From Cephalopachus bancanus (Eukaryota; Chordata; Mammalia; Primates; Tarsiidae), in the NCBI GenBank assembly GCA_027257055.1, contig JAPVLO010000321.1, forward strand, positions 992,001-1,056,000: a stretch of DNA of 64,000 bases, given 5' to 3'. The position numbers were made by a program, and so were the translations under genes. The notes under the pieces were generated by a model. It was given only the letters and a program-made list of their open reading frames with translations, did not search any database and had not been told where the DNA came from. Positions 43,866 through 57,259 of the stretch are shown one piece after another; the first letter of the stretch is position 1, and each line of letters starts with the position of its first letter.

Positions 43866-44105
43866 ATAGCTAGCGATTAAGAAAGAGCCTGGACTCTGAA
43901 GGCAGAATACCTGGATTTGGATCCCAGCTTTGCCACTTGATAACTGTATGGCCTTGGTCCTGTTGCTGGCCTCAGTTTCCTGATCTATAAAATGAGACTA
44001 GACCAATAGTACCTACCTTGGGGCTGCTGTGAGGATTAAGCATACAGTGCTGAGAACAGTACCTGGGACACAGTAAGCATTCATCAGTGCTGGCTATTCT
44101 CAATA
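43866..44105 (+). mobile_element. MIR SINE
   Basis: Near-complete MIR: AGAGCCTGGACTCTGAAGGC, CCAGCTTTGCCACTTGATAA, CTCAGTTTCCTGATCTATAA, GCTGTGAGGATTAAGCATAC, ACACAGTAAGCATTCATCAG. Confidence 0.9.
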
Positions 44106-44689
44106 TGATTGTGACCATAACCCACCACAGGGGAGGGAAGAGGGCTTTATGTATTTAAGCACATTCTTTTCCATCTCTGTTCTCCATATAATAATCCTCT
44201 GTTCCTATTCAAAGTAATCACTTCTTTGTACTACTCTGTAGCTCTTCATTTCCCCAAAATTAAGCTCTTTTGAAGACACTCATTTCAATGGTTAATTATT
44301 CCAATTTTCCTCTTAACCAAGGCCTCTTACTACTTGTATTCCCCCTCTTACCCCCTGAGGTTCCAGTGTCCAGGAGCCCACACAATCGGCTCTGTGCGCC
44401 CGAGCTCTGGCTGGAAGCCCACCCACACAAAGCACCCCTCAGTACCTCTCTACCCCCTCCCCTGCTCCAACCAGGGCCCCAGCTTCTCACCCGCACTCTC
44501 AGAAGCTTTTAGGTAGGTCAGAGGGTGCCATTCATTAAAGACAAACACAACTTTGTCCTCATTCCCAGCCACTCAGCCAGCAGTGAGACCCAAATATTTT
44601 ATCTGAGTGATAGGCATTGGGCTCTGGCAGAGGGCTTCCAACAGAAGGAACCAAGCATTAATTATGAGGGCCCTGTGTTGTTTAACTCT
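44106..44689. other. Non-genic stretch
   Basis: Unique sequence; no exon recognised. Confidence 0.4.
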
Positions 44690-45030
44690 TGTTACGGTTA
44701 TCTCTTGCTGTGTGACAAATGACCCCAAAACTTAGTGGCTTTTATTCACTCGTGATTCTGCAATTTGGGGAGGGCTTGGTGGTGGTGGTAACTTACCTCT
44801 CTGTGTGGGTCTGATTGGGGCAACCCAAGATGGCCATACCCATACATCTGATGCCTCAGCTGGCATGGTAGGGGGTGAGCTGGGCCTTCCCTTCTTTCTT
44901 AGTCATTTGTCCTGTGGGACTTTTCTCCAGCAGGGTAATTGGACTTCTGTGTATAACAGCCAACTTCCCGAGAGTGAAGTCCAGCTGACAGGTCTTTACT
45001 ACCTAGGCCTTAAAGTCTGGGTTCATTGGG
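44690..45030 (+). mobile_element. Old LTR-like interspersed repeat
   Basis: TTGTTACGGTTATCTCTTGC, ACCCCAAAACTTAGTGGCTT and CCAGCAGGGTAATTGGACTT match a common dispersed mammalian repeat, probably LTR derived. Confidence 0.55.
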
Positions 45031-45036
45031 AGGTGT

Positions 45037-45433
45037 TATTGGTTGAATTGTGTTCCCCCAAAATCCCATGTTGAAGTACTAAGCCCCTGTACCTCAGATG
45101 GTGAACCTCTTTGGAAATAAGATTGTTGTAGATGTTGCTAGTCCTTCTGGAGTAGGGTAGGCCCTAATCGAATATGACAAGTGTTCTTATAGAAGGGTGA
45201 AATTGGACATGTGCCTATAAACTGTGTGGATGCCATATAGACACTGGAGTCATGTTGCCACGGCTCCAGGAGTTGGGAAAGAGGCCTGGAGCAGACCATT
45301 CCCTAGCATCTCCAGAAGAAACCTGTCCCTGCCAACACCTTGATCTGAGACTTCTAGCCTCCAGAACTGCAAGATGATACGTTTTTGTTGTTTTTAGCTG
45401 CCCGGTTTTTATAGCAGCCCTAGAAAACGGGAC
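45037..45433 (+). mobile_element. Old LTR-like repeat, probably MaLR class
   Basis: GTTATTGGTTGAATTGTGTT at the start, GGAGTAGGGTAGGCCCTAAT inside, ACTTCTAGCCTCCAGAACTG and CAGCCCTAGAAAACGGGAC at the end match an abundant mammalian LTR. Non-coding. Confidence 0.6.
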
Positions 45434-45450
45434 AAATCAAGTCCACCTTT

Positions 45451-45746
45451 TTTTTTTTTTTTTTTTTTTTGAGTTGGAGTCTCACTCTGTTGCCCAGACT
45501 GGAGTGCAGTGGCCACTCCCGGCCACCGCAGCCTCGACCTGCTGGGCTCCGGCGATCCTTCCGCCTCAGCCTTTCAAGTAGATGGAACTACAGGTGTGCA
45601 CTACCACGCCCAGCTAATTTTTGATTTATTGTAGAGATGAGGTCTCGCCAAGTTGCCCAGGCGGGTCTCGAGCCCGCGGGCTCAGGCAACACTCACCTCA
45701 GCCTCCCAAAGGCGCGGGATTACAGGCTGAGCCACCGAGCCCGGCG
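45451..45746 (-). mobile_element. Alu-type SINE with target-site duplication
   Basis: CpG-rich reverse copy flanked by AAGTCCACCTTT (45439-45450 and 45747-45758). Confidence 0.95.
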
Positions 45747-45869
45747 AAGTCCACCTTTTGATGGGAAGGGAAACAGGGATGGGAGGAATTGTGGCTATCT
45801 CTGTGAACCATTTCCCATAAGGCTGCCCAAGAGTGGACAGGACAGCAGAGAGGAAGACTAGACATGCAT

Positions 45870-46020
45870 AGGCAAAACCCAGGTTCTAGGGCTGGCTCTG
45901 CCAAGAAAGTGATGGGAAGTTGTTTAACTCTCCCCTTTTCCAGATAATAAAAGGACAGATTTAGATAAGATGTTCTCTTTGATTGCTTTCAGCTTTAAAA
46001 TTTAGTCCCTTAATAAGAGT
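45870..46020 (+). mobile_element. MIR fragment
   Basis: Fragment with the AGGTTCTAGGGCTGGCTCTG and CCCTTTTCCAGATAATAAAA pattern of MIR. Confidence 0.5.
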
Positions 46021-46113
46021 TCTTCACCCTGTACCAGAATACCCTGGAGAGTATGTAAACACAGACTACTTGATCCCACTCCCTGAGTTTCTGATGGGAG
46101 GAGAGGGAGAATT

Positions 46114-46395
46114 TTCTTTTCTTTTCTTTTGAGTCAGAGTCTCACTGTCACTCAGACTGGAGTGCAGTGGTATGTTCATGGCCACTGCAGCCTTGACCTG
46201 CTGGGTTCAGATGATCCTTCTACCTCAGCCTCCCAAGTGGCTGGAACCACAGGCATGTGCCACCATACTTGGCTAATTTTTTGATGTGTTGTAGAGAGGA
46301 GGTCTCACCAAGTTGCCCAGGCTGGTCTCAGGCAATCCTCTTGCCTCTGCTTCCCCAATTGCTGGAATTACATGTGTGAGCCACCTTACCTGGCA
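46114..46395 (-). mobile_element. Alu-type SINE, older
   Basis: Reverse copy with a TTTTC-repeat tail. Confidence 0.87.
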
Positions 46396-46642
46396 AGGGA
46401 ATTTTAACTTCTAACAAGTTCCCAGGTGATGCCAGTGGACTGGCTGAGCCCGCACTGAGCATCTCTGTTCTAGGGCAGTGGTTCTCAATTCTGCCTGCAT
46501 GTTAGAGTCACATGGGAAACTCTTAGCAAATATAGATGCTCCTTAACTTACAGTGGTTTTATGTCCCAATACACCCATCATAAGTTGAAAATGCATTGAA
46601 TACATCTGACCTACTGAATTAGGCTAGGCTAGCTGAGCCCGA

Positions 46643-46964
<322 letters not shown>

Positions 46965-46997
46965 TAACGTTATTTTTTTATTTTTAAAATTTTTTGT

Positions 46998-47262
46998 AAC
47001 CGAGCGCAGTGGCTCAAGCCTGTAATCCCAGCACTTTGGGAGATGGAGGCGAGAGGGATTCACCAACCTGAGCAACATGGCGAGACCTAAAAATAAAAAA
47101 ATTAGCTGGGAGTGGTGGCACATGCCTGGGGTTCCAGCTAATTGAAGGACTGAGACAGAAGGATCACCTGAGCCCACCAGGTTGAGGCTGCGGTGGCTGT
47201 GAGCTTGCCACTACACTCTAGCCTGGGTGACTGAGTGAGACTCCAAATTTAAAAAAAAAATT
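46998..47262 (+). mobile_element. Alu-type SINE inserted into an Alu remnant
   Basis: Forward copy between T-rich sequence ending TTTTTTGTAA and a resumed reverse arm ATTGTAGTGATGAGATC. Confidence 0.85.
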
Positions 47263-47381
47263 GTAGTGATGAGATCTCGCTATGTTGCCTAGGCTAATCT
47301 GGAACTCTTGAACTCAAGCAATCCTCCCACCTTGGCCTCCCAAAGTGCTAGGATTGCAGGCATGAGCCACCGTGTCTGGTC
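47263..47381 (-). mobile_element. Reverse Alu arm
   Basis: Left-arm remnant ending GAGCCACCGTGTCTGGTCC; host of the preceding insertion. Confidence 0.82.
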
Positions 47382-47878
47382 CCTAACCCACCTTAAATGT
47401 GCTCAGAACACTTATATCACCTGTAATTGGGCAAAGACATCTAATACCATACTGAAAGTGAAAAACAGAATGGTTGTAAGGGTACCTGAAGTATGGTTTC
47501 TACCGAATGTGTATAGCTTTTGTACCATTGGAAAGTTGGAAAATTGTAAGGGCCAACCTTTCTTTTTATTTTTTTTAATCTTCCTAATAGAAGCAAGTGT
47601 GCAGCCAGAGTTGAGAACCACTACCCTAGAGGCCCCAGGCATTTGAGGAAACAGAGTACAATAAAACTCTGTTGCTGTATATGTAAAAAAAAAAGTTCCT
47701 TCATTTGTCACTGATGACCCAAAGAAAGTATAGCTTTAAAAATAAGTGAAAAAAATTTGTTCCCCGACTTCTTCAGGGTTAAGAAATTCGCATGAGCCAG
47801 TGCACGTGGCCTCTCCCTCCTTTTGAGAAATGGACTCCTACCTCTTCTTGGCCAGTGTGACTATGTCAGTAGGGACAG
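47382..47878. other. Non-genic stretch
   Basis: Unique sequence; nothing recognised. Confidence 0.4.
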
Positions 47879-47879
47879 G

Positions 47880-48131
47880 AATGAAGTGGCTCAGCCTGTA
47901 ATCCTGTGCCTTTGGGAGGCTGAGGTGAGTAGATTGCCTGAGCCCGCGGGTTCGCGACCCACTTGGGCAAACTTGGCGAGACCTCATCTCTACGATAAAT
48001 CAATCCAGCTACTTGGAAGGCTGAGGCGGAAGGATCGCCGGAGCCCAGCAGGTCAAGGCTGCGGTGGCCAGGAGCAGCCACTGCACTCCAGTCTGGGTGG
48101 CAGAGTGAGACTCCAACTCAAAAAAAAAAAA
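47880..48131 (+). mobile_element. Alu-type SINE, internally shortened
   Basis: Forward copy missing the linker and right-arm start (AAATCAATCCAGCTACTTGG). Confidence 0.88.
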
Positions 48132-48183
48132 TGAACCATTTTAAGTCGAGGACCATCTGTCTTGATACCCAAACTCTACTGTA

Positions 48184-48237
48184 GAGCCACTGCACTCCAG
48201 CCTGGGTGACAGAGTGAGACTCCAACAACAACAAAAA
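48184..48237 (+). mobile_element. Alu 3'-end scrap
   Basis: Only GAGCCACTGCACTCCAGCCT through GAGACTCCAACAACAACAAA. Confidence 0.8.
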
Positions 48238-48530
48238 ATGTTTCTTTATCCCTGTTGCAAACATTAGTACATACTTGCACAAGCTCCAAGTAAGCTTTAA
48301 GAGACACACCTCCCCAGCTGCTGTATAGAATTTGAATTAAAATAACCTCACCCTGAGCACCTATTCTGCCCCTGACTTTAAGGGAACAGAGCAAGCATGG
48401 CAGTTAGGAAAGAGTGTGGGGTTCTGTGGGGAGCTTGTCTGAGTTCAAAATACTTAACAGTAGTGTGAGGCAGCCTTGTGAGTAATCCCTCCATGCTTCA
48501 TTTACCCCACATGCAAAGCTGGGAGACTCA

Positions 48531-48670
48531 GGCTGGGCGTGGTGACTCACCTGTACTCACAGCAATTGGGAGGCTGACGGGGGGGGGGGGGAGGATTGCT
48601 TGAACCCAGGAGTTAAAGACCAGCCTGGGTAACATTATAAGACCTTGTCTCTACTTAAAAAAAAAAAAAA
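48531..48670 (+). mobile_element. Alu arm with a 12-G run
   Basis: Single left arm whose GGAGGCTGA is followed by an expanded G tract at about 48580-48591. It splits an old MIR-like fragment. Confidence 0.8.
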
Positions 48671-49373
48671 GTGAGCTGCTTGATGAAAACACATAAAGTG
48701 CTTAGCACACTGTTGGACACAGAGTGGGTTATGTACCTTGTGGTTTCAACCATTTTGTGAAGTGGTATCCCTATTTTATAGACAGGGAAACTGGTACAGA
48801 AGTTGATTTGTCCAGGGCCTAAAAGCTGCAACAGAGCCTGGTTGGACCTGCTGGATGTGAGCGGCTCTGCCCTTGGTTAACAGGAAGGATGGGAGCAGGC
48901 CACAGGAGATTTGCTGGCAGGTGAATAATCCATCCACACAATAGCCTCAAACCTGAAACTAAGGAGACATGGTAAGCAGGCCCAGTTCTTCTGGGGTCAT
49001 GAAAGAGGGTCGAGAGGGAAAGGGAAGTGGCTGGAATTTTGAGTTTTGACAGGGAAGAGTAAGGGAGAAGGTAAGAACAGCTCTCCTGATTCCTCTGGTA
49101 GGCTGAGGGCAGGTGCTGAGTTGAGCATTTAGGGCAGGGCAGGGGAAGATTGTGACTGTCTCAGACTTCAGACTAAGGGAGAGTGGATGAAGAGCTTGGG
49201 AGCGAAGCCACCTCTGATTCGGTTGCTTTTTCTTTCAGCAAGTAAAATGCCTCCTGTGTACCAAATACTTTGCCAGACTTTGGGGATACAGTAGCAATCA
49301 AAATCTAGAAGCACAGTTCCTGCCCTCAGGAAGCCCACATGCAAGAGACAGAGGGGCAGTTACAGACCTTTGA
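48671..49373. other. Non-genic stretch
   Basis: MIR-like tail at 48690-48740 (TAAAGTGCTTAGCACACTGT), then unique sequence. Confidence 0.45.
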
Positions 49374-49387
49374 CAGTCACACAATGC

Positions 49388-49549
49388 TCTCTCTCTTTTT
49401 TGAGTTTGGGACTCACTCTGTCACCCAGGCTGGAGTGCAGTAGCATGATCACAGCTCACCAGAGTGTGGACTTCCTGGGCTCAAGCGATCCTCCCACCTT
49501 GGCCCCACAAAGTGCTGGTGCTACAGGCATGAGCTACCATGCCTGGCCT
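49388..49549 (-). mobile_element. Reverse Alu monomer
   Basis: Single arm between AGTCACACAA repeats (about 49375 and 49551). Confidence 0.82.
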
Positions 49550-49552
49550 AGT

Positions 49553-52119
49553 CACACAACTCTTTAAAGTTGTGCAAAGGAAAAAGATGAAGATTTGAAG
49601 AGGGCAAGTAACAGGAGGACTTGGCCTAGCGTGGGTGGTCAGGGAAGGCTTCTCCGAGGAAGTTTTACTGAAGCTGAGGATGAGTAGAGTTAGCCAGTTA
49701 GATGGAGCAGGGTCCAGGCCAGGAAACAACAGTGCACAGAGGAGACCCAGAGCAGGCATGAACTCAGGCCCCCAGAAGCAGCAGCAGGAACTGACAGTGA
49801 CAGGTGAGGTTAGTGAGGTGGCTGTAGGCTGTGTTAAAAGTGTTTTTTACCCGAAGAGCTAAAAATGGTTTCACCCCAAGGGAAATCATTGCAGGACTTT
49901 AAACTGGGTAAGGTCGTGTGGCTTATTTCTTGCCTATAATTCTAATAATCTCATTCACACGTTAACCTCATTTGATTGACACAGCCACCCTGTGAAGACA
50001 TTCTCTCCATCTTACAGATAAGAATATTGGAATCCCAGAGGTCAGGCATCTAAGTTCACACTTGTGGATCACACCTCTGCCCCACCCCTAGCACCTTCCT
50101 CTACCAGGTAGAGACACCCACACCCAAGTGGACAGGAAGACTGATGTCTGTGGGAGACCCAGGAAGCCTTAATTTTCTCTCTGCCCTGTCTCTCAGCCTT
50201 CTTGGTAACCATATTGCTTCTTGGAGACCATATTGCTTCTTGGATACACAGGACTCCTAAAGTAACCCAACCAGAAAGGGGAGAAGCATGTCCTGAGGTC
50301 TTTCTGTGGGAAAAATCTGCCCTCCCCACCCACCTGGGGCAGGGCTGGCAACCATAGAGATGTCCTTCCTGCCTGGGCCTGTCTGAGGCTCCCTAAGAAA
50401 GAGGGACGGAGCTCAGACCCAGTGAAGGGGCAGCCCAAAGCCCAGGCCTGAATGCACAGTATCCCTGGTGATGTGTCAGAAGGGAGCAACAAGGGGCCTT
50501 TGGAGTGGGCTGAAGCCTGTGGCTCTCCTGTGGGAGGTTGTAAGAAGGACTTGACTGGGTTTAACAGACACTCAGGGCCAGGCACCTCCGTCTCCCGCAA
50601 AGAAGGGAAAGTTGAGCTGGTGCCCTCTGAGTGTCCACCATCTGCCTTACATGTAGAATTTCCTCTAACCCTCATGCTAGCCCTGTGTGGCAGGTGGAAT
50701 TCCTGCTTTATAGGTGGAGAAACTGACTTAGGTTACATAACATTTTAAGATCTCTTGGTTGGTAAATAGAGCTGGATTAAAACCCAGGTTTGAGCAGCGC
50801 CGGAGCCTGTAAACTTTCCACTGTACCTTAGTAACCAGAAAGGAACTTGCTTTTTCCCTGAAGAGAGCCTAAATGTCTTCGTGGAGGAAGTGACATTTAC
50901 ACTGAGATCCTCCTCTCGGTGCTTAGCACTCAGTAGGAGCTCAATCAGTGTTTGCATAAACAAAAACTTGGAAGAAAAAGAAGTGCTACTGGGTCCTGGG
51001 AGATGGAATAGGGGGAGGGGAGGGGGCGTGAGGTCTTCACATTGCCATGGCCTCCCCAGTCTCACCTGGTAGCCAGAGCCTGTCACAGCTTTCTCAGTAG
51101 GAATTGGCTACCAAAGAGACACAAATGCCATTTCCCTAAAAGGCAATTCAGGAGAACACGAAGCTGCTGCTCTTGAAAAGGAAGGATGTGGCCAGCAGAG
51201 AGGGAGGAAAAGAGGTCAATGAGGAAGAGAGCTGCCAGGCAGACCTGAGGGGAGCCCCAGAGCCTGTGGAGGGGGCCCCCACTGGGGGATGGAGGATTGG
51301 CACTTCTGCTTCACTTCTTCCCCCTCACCCCCACCGGAGCCCCACTATTCCAATGAGCCTAGATTGGTCACCAAGAAGGGATACCCATGGCCCCCACATC
51401 AGGACCACCTCAGCCTTTTCCTTGGGTGAGGGAAAGTCACTTCCCCAGAAGGCAGGCCTGAGAACAGATTGGGTGAGAGGGTCAGGATGTTTGGGTGTCT
51501 TGGATTCATTGGGCCTAGAGAGTAGGGTAAGATCTGGGCTCTGCTGGTGGCTTGGTAGAGACTTCGGTAAGGTTTCTCAGAAGCCACCTCCCTGAGCTGG
51601 TAAGAGCGTCCCTCAGATGCCCACCCATGTCTGCATGAGGTAACCCAAGAGCCGTGCCACAGGTGGGATCTAGGTTGTAGCAACCGTGTGACCCACACAG
51701 ACGCCACATAACCTGCCTGTCTCACATACATATTTTAAATTCGTAAAACAGAGATCTCCCCTGCAGTGTGCTTCTGAAGATTAAATCAGATGATGTATTC
51801 CTATGAGCTTTATGAACTGACATGACAGACAAAAGCAGGGGATTATTCACTAATTCAACAAACATCCACTGAGCTTGAGAAATGGATTTGGAGGTAAAAT
51901 GGGAACTCGCTGTCCAGACAAATCCAACTCAAGGTGTCCTGGGAGCCCAGGGGAGGGGCTGTTGTGCTCGAGCTTGTGGAAGAGGCAGGGATTATAATGT
52001 AGACAAGGAGTGAGGAGGTTCCCTGAAGGGTGGGGAGTTATGTGGGCCTCAGGGAACTACCACACCTGATGATGGAACAGACTCTTTTCTCCTGTTTTTG
52101 TTTTTGTAATAACTAGTGA
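49553..52119. other. 2.6-kb stretch without Alu-type SINEs
   Basis: The longest SINE-free non-genic stretch in the window. Only MIR-like fragments are seen (about 49985-50080 and 50640-50830, both reverse). There is a local repeat TAACCATATTGCTTCTTGG / AGACCATATTGCTTCTTGG at 50206-50240. No coding sequence recognised. Confidence 0.5.
50640..50830 (-). mobile_element. MIR fragment, reverse
   Basis: ACCCTCATGCTAGCCCTGTG, GGTGGAGAAACTGACTTAGG and GGATTAAAACCCAGGTTTGA are the MIR complement. Confidence 0.65.
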
Positions 52120-52133
52120 TAGTTAACATTTTT

Positions 52134-52424
52134 CTTTTTTTTTTTTTTGAGTTGGAGTCTCACTCGGTCACCCAGACTGTAGTGCAGTGGCCACCCCCGG
52201 CCACCGCAGCCTCGACTGCTGGACTCCGGCAATCCTTTCGCCTCAGCCTTCTGAGTAGCCGGAATTACAGGCACGCGCTACCACGCCCGGCTGATTTTTT
52301 TGATTTATTGTAGAGATGAGGTCTCGCTGCCCAGGCGGGTCTCAAACCCGTGGGCTCAGGCGATCCACTCACCTCAGCCTCCCAAAGGCACGGGATTACA
52401 GGCTGAGCCACCGAGCCCGGCTGG
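52134..52424 (-). mobile_element. Alu-type SINE inside a MIR, with target-site duplication
   Basis: Short-arm, CpG-rich reverse copy flanked by GTTAACATTTTTC (about 52121 and 52425). The MIR host resumes as TTGCTAAGTGCCAAGCAATG. Confidence 0.93.
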
Positions 52425-52595
52425 TTAACATTTTTCATTGCTAAGTGCCAAGCAATGTACTTCTCTTAATTCTCATAACGATCCTGTATTATTACCTGAA
52501 TAGGTCCAGAGGTTAAAGTAACTTCTCAAAGCCACTCAGCTAGTAAATGACAGCTGAACTTTAAGCCCTAAAAGCCATAATTTTAACCTCCTTGT
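52425..52595 (-). mobile_element. MIR fragment, reverse
   Basis: AATTCTCATAACGATCCTGT, GAGGTTAAAGTAACTTCTC and CACTCAGCTAGTAAATGACA fit the MIR complement. Confidence 0.75.
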
Positions 52596-52644
52596 TAAAA
52601 AGCCCCTTTACTTTTTGTTTTTGTTCAGGCCTCTAAAAAATCCT

Positions 52645-52941
52645 TTTTATTTATTTATTTTGAGTTGGAGTCTGTCTCTGTCACCCAGGCTGAAGTGCAG
52701 AGGCACGCTTGTGGCCATAGCAGTCTCGACCTGCTGGGCTCAGGCAATCTTTCTGCCTCAGCCTTCCAGGTAGCTAGGACTCCAGACAATCACCACCACG
52801 CCTGATTAATTTTTTTGATTTATTGTAGAGATGAGGTCTTGCCAAGTTCCCCAGGCTGGTCTCTAACCTGGGTCCAGGCAACCCTCTTGCCTCTGCCTCC
52901 CAAAGTGCTGGGATTACAGGTGTGAGACAGCACACCTGGCA
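52645..52941 (-). mobile_element. Alu-type SINE
   Basis: Reverse dimer with a TTTA tail. Confidence 0.88.
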
Positions 52942-52943
52942 AT

Positions 52944-53236
52944 TGTGTTTGTGTGTATGTGTGCGCACGGGGGTCACACTCTGTTGCCCAGGCTGGAGTG
53001 TGATGGCATGACTGCAGCTTTGACCTCCTAGCTCAGGCAATCCTCCTCCCTCAGGCTCCTGAGTAGTTGGGACTACAGGTGGATGCTACCATGCTTGACT
53101 AATTTTTTTCTTTTGTGTTGAGACAGGGTCTCGCTATGTTGCCCAGGCTGGTCTCAAACTCCTTGACTCAAACAATTCTCCCGCCTCTGCTTCTCATAGT
53201 TCTAGAATTACAGGTGTGAGCCACTGCACCTGGCCA
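52944..53236 (-). mobile_element. Older Alu, tandem
   Basis: Ancestral-type Alu (AGACAGGGTCTCGCTATGTT) abutting the previous copy; its T tail became a GTGTGT run. Confidence 0.85.
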
Positions 53237-54393
53237 AAAATCCTCTTGAAGCAACATTTCCTTTCCTTGAGGATGTCACTCCTCATCTTTCCCTAAAGCT
53301 AAGTTCCAGTTCCTTTAGCTTTTTGTAAGAGGGTGTCTGGCATATGATGGCCAGAATAAGGTCAGCAGGACATGGAAAGAAGATTTGGAAGGAAAGTATT
53401 TATGAAGGGACCAGGGCCTGGGGTGAACTAAAATTCAGACCCAAGCCTGGGGTCCCCTTACCTCTGCATCTCACCCATCCCAAAAAGTCCAGGCAAGGAG
53501 TTGGAGAAGGGCAAAAGCAGAACCTGTGCTCAGAAAAGCATGTTGCTTTCTGATCGTCAAGGCTGATCTTGTAGAGTTCACTCCCCCAGAGGAAAATTAA
53601 GGCAAGTTCTATCAAACCAACTTTGTCTTCCCCTGCCCTAAACCTCACCTGGAACAAAAGTCAGGGCATCCACTTTAGGAGACAAATGATGTTGTAGAGG
53701 AGGAGGTTGTGGGGAAGGAAAGGTTCATTCAGACGTGTGACTGCCAAGAACCCCCGCCCTTGCCTGGGGTTACCTTTAAAGAGAAGCTCTGAGGAAGGAT
53801 GGCATTCTCAGGGCTCATCACCAGAACCCCAGGGAATGTTCTTCAGTGATTTTTTTTTTCTGTCAGCCCAATAATGACTTGCCTCATTGTCTACCTTCAC
53901 CATTCAGCTTCTTCTAGGTGGACCCGCTGACCCAGCACATGGGAAGGAGGCCTGTCCTGGGGGACATGGCATGGCCACTTGGTTGTATGTGACTGAATCA
54001 CATCTTCCTCCTCAGCAAAGAGTTCAGAGTCTCGGCCAGGACCTGGCCTGAACTTACCCTGGCTTCAGCAGTCTCCTCCAGGCCCTGGAACCTTCGGTGC
54101 CATACTCCTATCCAAAGTGACAGGACATTCTTTTGAAATGTGGACATTTGTTGTAAGTTGTTTGATGGCTTGTCCTACGCCAAGAACACTAAGCCCCAAG
54201 TAGGGTGGGTGGGCCAATATCAGGAAAAGCCCACCTCTGAAAGTGGAGTGAATAGAATCAACAGATCAATTCAGCCATCTGCAGAGTAATCCATGCTCAG
54301 AGGTGGCTGGTGTTATTGATAGAGTTGAGGATGTGTCTCAGAAATCTATCTTGGTGACCAGTGCTTCTGAAGCTAAAAATGATTGCCAGATGG
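53237..54393. other. Non-genic stretch
   Basis: About 1.15 kb of unique sequence without recognised exons. Confidence 0.45.
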
Positions 54394-54407
54394 TATCTGA
54401 GGAAGTT

Positions 54408-54535
54408 TTTTGCTTTTTAGAGATGAGGTCTCCTTATGTTGCCCAGGCTGATCTTTACCTCCTAGCCTCAAGTGGTCCTTTTGCCTTGGCCTCTTAAAGT
54501 GCTAGGACTACAGGCATGAACCACGATGCCCATTC
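54408..54535 (-). mobile_element. Reverse Alu monomer with target-site duplication
   Basis: Single arm flanked by the exact repeat TATCTGAGGAAGTT (54394-54407 and 54536-54549). Confidence 0.88.
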
Positions 54536-54795
54536 TATCTGAGGAAGTTGTAACCAATCAAGTGGGTTTAGGTTATCCTGATGGCAATATGGAATCTTAA
54601 AATGATTTTTTTAGGAGGACAGCAGAATAACCTGAGTTGTGCTTTGGAAAGATTACTTATAGTCATCATGTGAAAACTAGATCGAAAAGGGTCAAGATGA
54701 GGAAGCCATTTAGAATTAAACAAGTGTCACAATCAAGTGGGTTGTAACCTGATATAAAACCATTAACTTGGGGAAGCCTCCCCAGAGCAGAGAAA

Positions 54796-55281
<486 letters not shown>

Positions 55282-55722
55282 CTGGTTTGGCTTTTAAATA
55301 ATTGTTTTATTGAGATATAATTCATATAGCATAAAATTCATTCTTTTAAAAGTGTATAATTAAAGACTTTTAGTATATTTAAAGTTGTATGAACATCACC
55401 ATTTTCAGTTTTAGAACATTTTTATCACCCCAAAAGAAATCTCGATCCTATTACCAGTCAGTATCTATTCTCTCCTTCCCCAACCCCTCCACGAATCTAC
55501 TTTCTCTTTTTGTAGATTTGTGTGTTCTGGACGTTTCATATAAATGAGTTATATAATTTGTGGTCTTTTGTGACTGTTTTTTTTCATGTAGCATAATGTA
55601 TTTTAAGGTTCATACATACTGTATTATGTATATGTGCTTCATTTATTTTTGTTGCTGGATAATATTTCCTTGTATTGATATACCACGTTTTTCTTACGTA
55701 TTCCTCAGATAATGGACATATC

Positions 55723-56004
55723 AATTTTTTTTTTTTTTTTTGGGTCGGAGCCTCAGTCTGTCGCTCAGGCTGGAGTGCAGTAGTATGCTCACTGCCACCA
55801 CAGCCTCAACCAGCAGGGCTCAGGCAATCCTTCTGTCTCGGTCTTGCAAGTAGCTGGAACCACAGGTGCATGCTACCATCCCCAGCTTATTTTTTTATTT
55901 ATTGTAGAGATAAGGTCTCACCATGTTGCCCAGACTGGTCTCGAACCCATGGTCTCAGGCAATCCTCTTGCCTCAGACTCCCAAACTGTTGGCATTATAG
56001 GTGT
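55723..56004 (-). mobile_element. Alu-type SINE in the L1
   Basis: Reverse copy lacking its last bases. Confidence 0.88.
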
Positions 56005-56090
56005 GACATAGATATGTGCCATGCTAGACATATAGATTGTTTTCACACTTTGGTTATTATGTTGCTACAAATATTCGTGTATAAGTCTTT

Positions 56091-56205
56091 TTTTTTTTTT
56101 TTGAGTTGGAGTCTCACTCTGTCGCCCAGACTGGAGTGCAGTGGCCGCTCCCAGCCACCACAGCCTCGACCCGCTGGGCTCCGGCGATCCTTCCGCCTCA
56201 GCCTA
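56091..56205 (-). mobile_element. 5'-truncated Alu-type SINE in the L1
   Basis: Only the right arm (to CCGCCTCAGCCT), yet flanked by an exact TGTATAAGTCTTT duplication (56078-56090 and 56206-56218), so it was truncated at insertion. Confidence 0.9.
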
Positions 56206-56221
56206 TGTATAAGTCTTTGTG

Positions 56222-56518
56222 TGGTCAGGATGTGGTGGCTCAGCCTGTAATCCTAGCACTTTGGGAGGCTGAGGCAAGAGGATTGCCTGAGCCCAGGGTT
56301 TCGAGACCAGCCTAGGCAATTTAGTGAGACCTTGTCTGTACAAGAAATCACAAAAAACTAGCTGGTGTGATGGCATGTGTCTGTAATTTCAGCGACTTGG
56401 AAGGCTAGGTGGAAGGATCGCCTGAGCCCAGCAGGTCAGAGCTGTGGTGGCCATGAGAATGCCACTGTACTCCAGCCTGGGTGACAAGAGTAAAACTTCA
56501 ATTCAAAAAAAAAAAAAA
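56222..56518 (+). mobile_element. Alu-type SINE in the L1
   Basis: Forward copy starting four bases after the previous target duplication; its own repeat is AGTCTTTGTG (56212-56221 and 56519-56528). Confidence 0.9.
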
Positions 56519-56603
56519 AGTCTTTGTGGGGTGTATGTTTTCATTTTCTTGAATATGTACCTAGGAGTGGAATTGCTTGATCATGTAGTAACTGTTTAAC
56601 TTT

Positions 56604-56922
<319 letters not shown>

Positions 56923-57259
56923 TAAACAGTTTTCCAAAGTGGTTGCATCATTTTGCAACCTCACCAGCAATGTATGAAGGTTTCGGTTTCTCTACATCCT
57001 CAAAAATGTTCACTTTCCTATTTTCTTTCTTCTTTTTTTTAAATTATAACCATCCTGCTGGGTGTGAAGTGTTATTTCATTGTAGTTTTAATTTGCATTT
57101 CCCAATGACTAATGATGGGGAAATCTTTGTGTATGCTTATAAGTCATTTGTATGTCATCTTTGGAGAAATGTCTATTCAGTTCCTTTGCCCACTTTGAAA
57201 TGGGTATGTCTTTTTATTATTGAGTTGTAAGAGTTCTTTATAAATTCTGAATGTCAGTC

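Noticed and set aside
51173..51731. Overlapping frames of 140 and 110 residues in the SINE-free stretch
   Set aside because: Low-complexity, GC-moderate sequence with no domain resemblance; likely chance.
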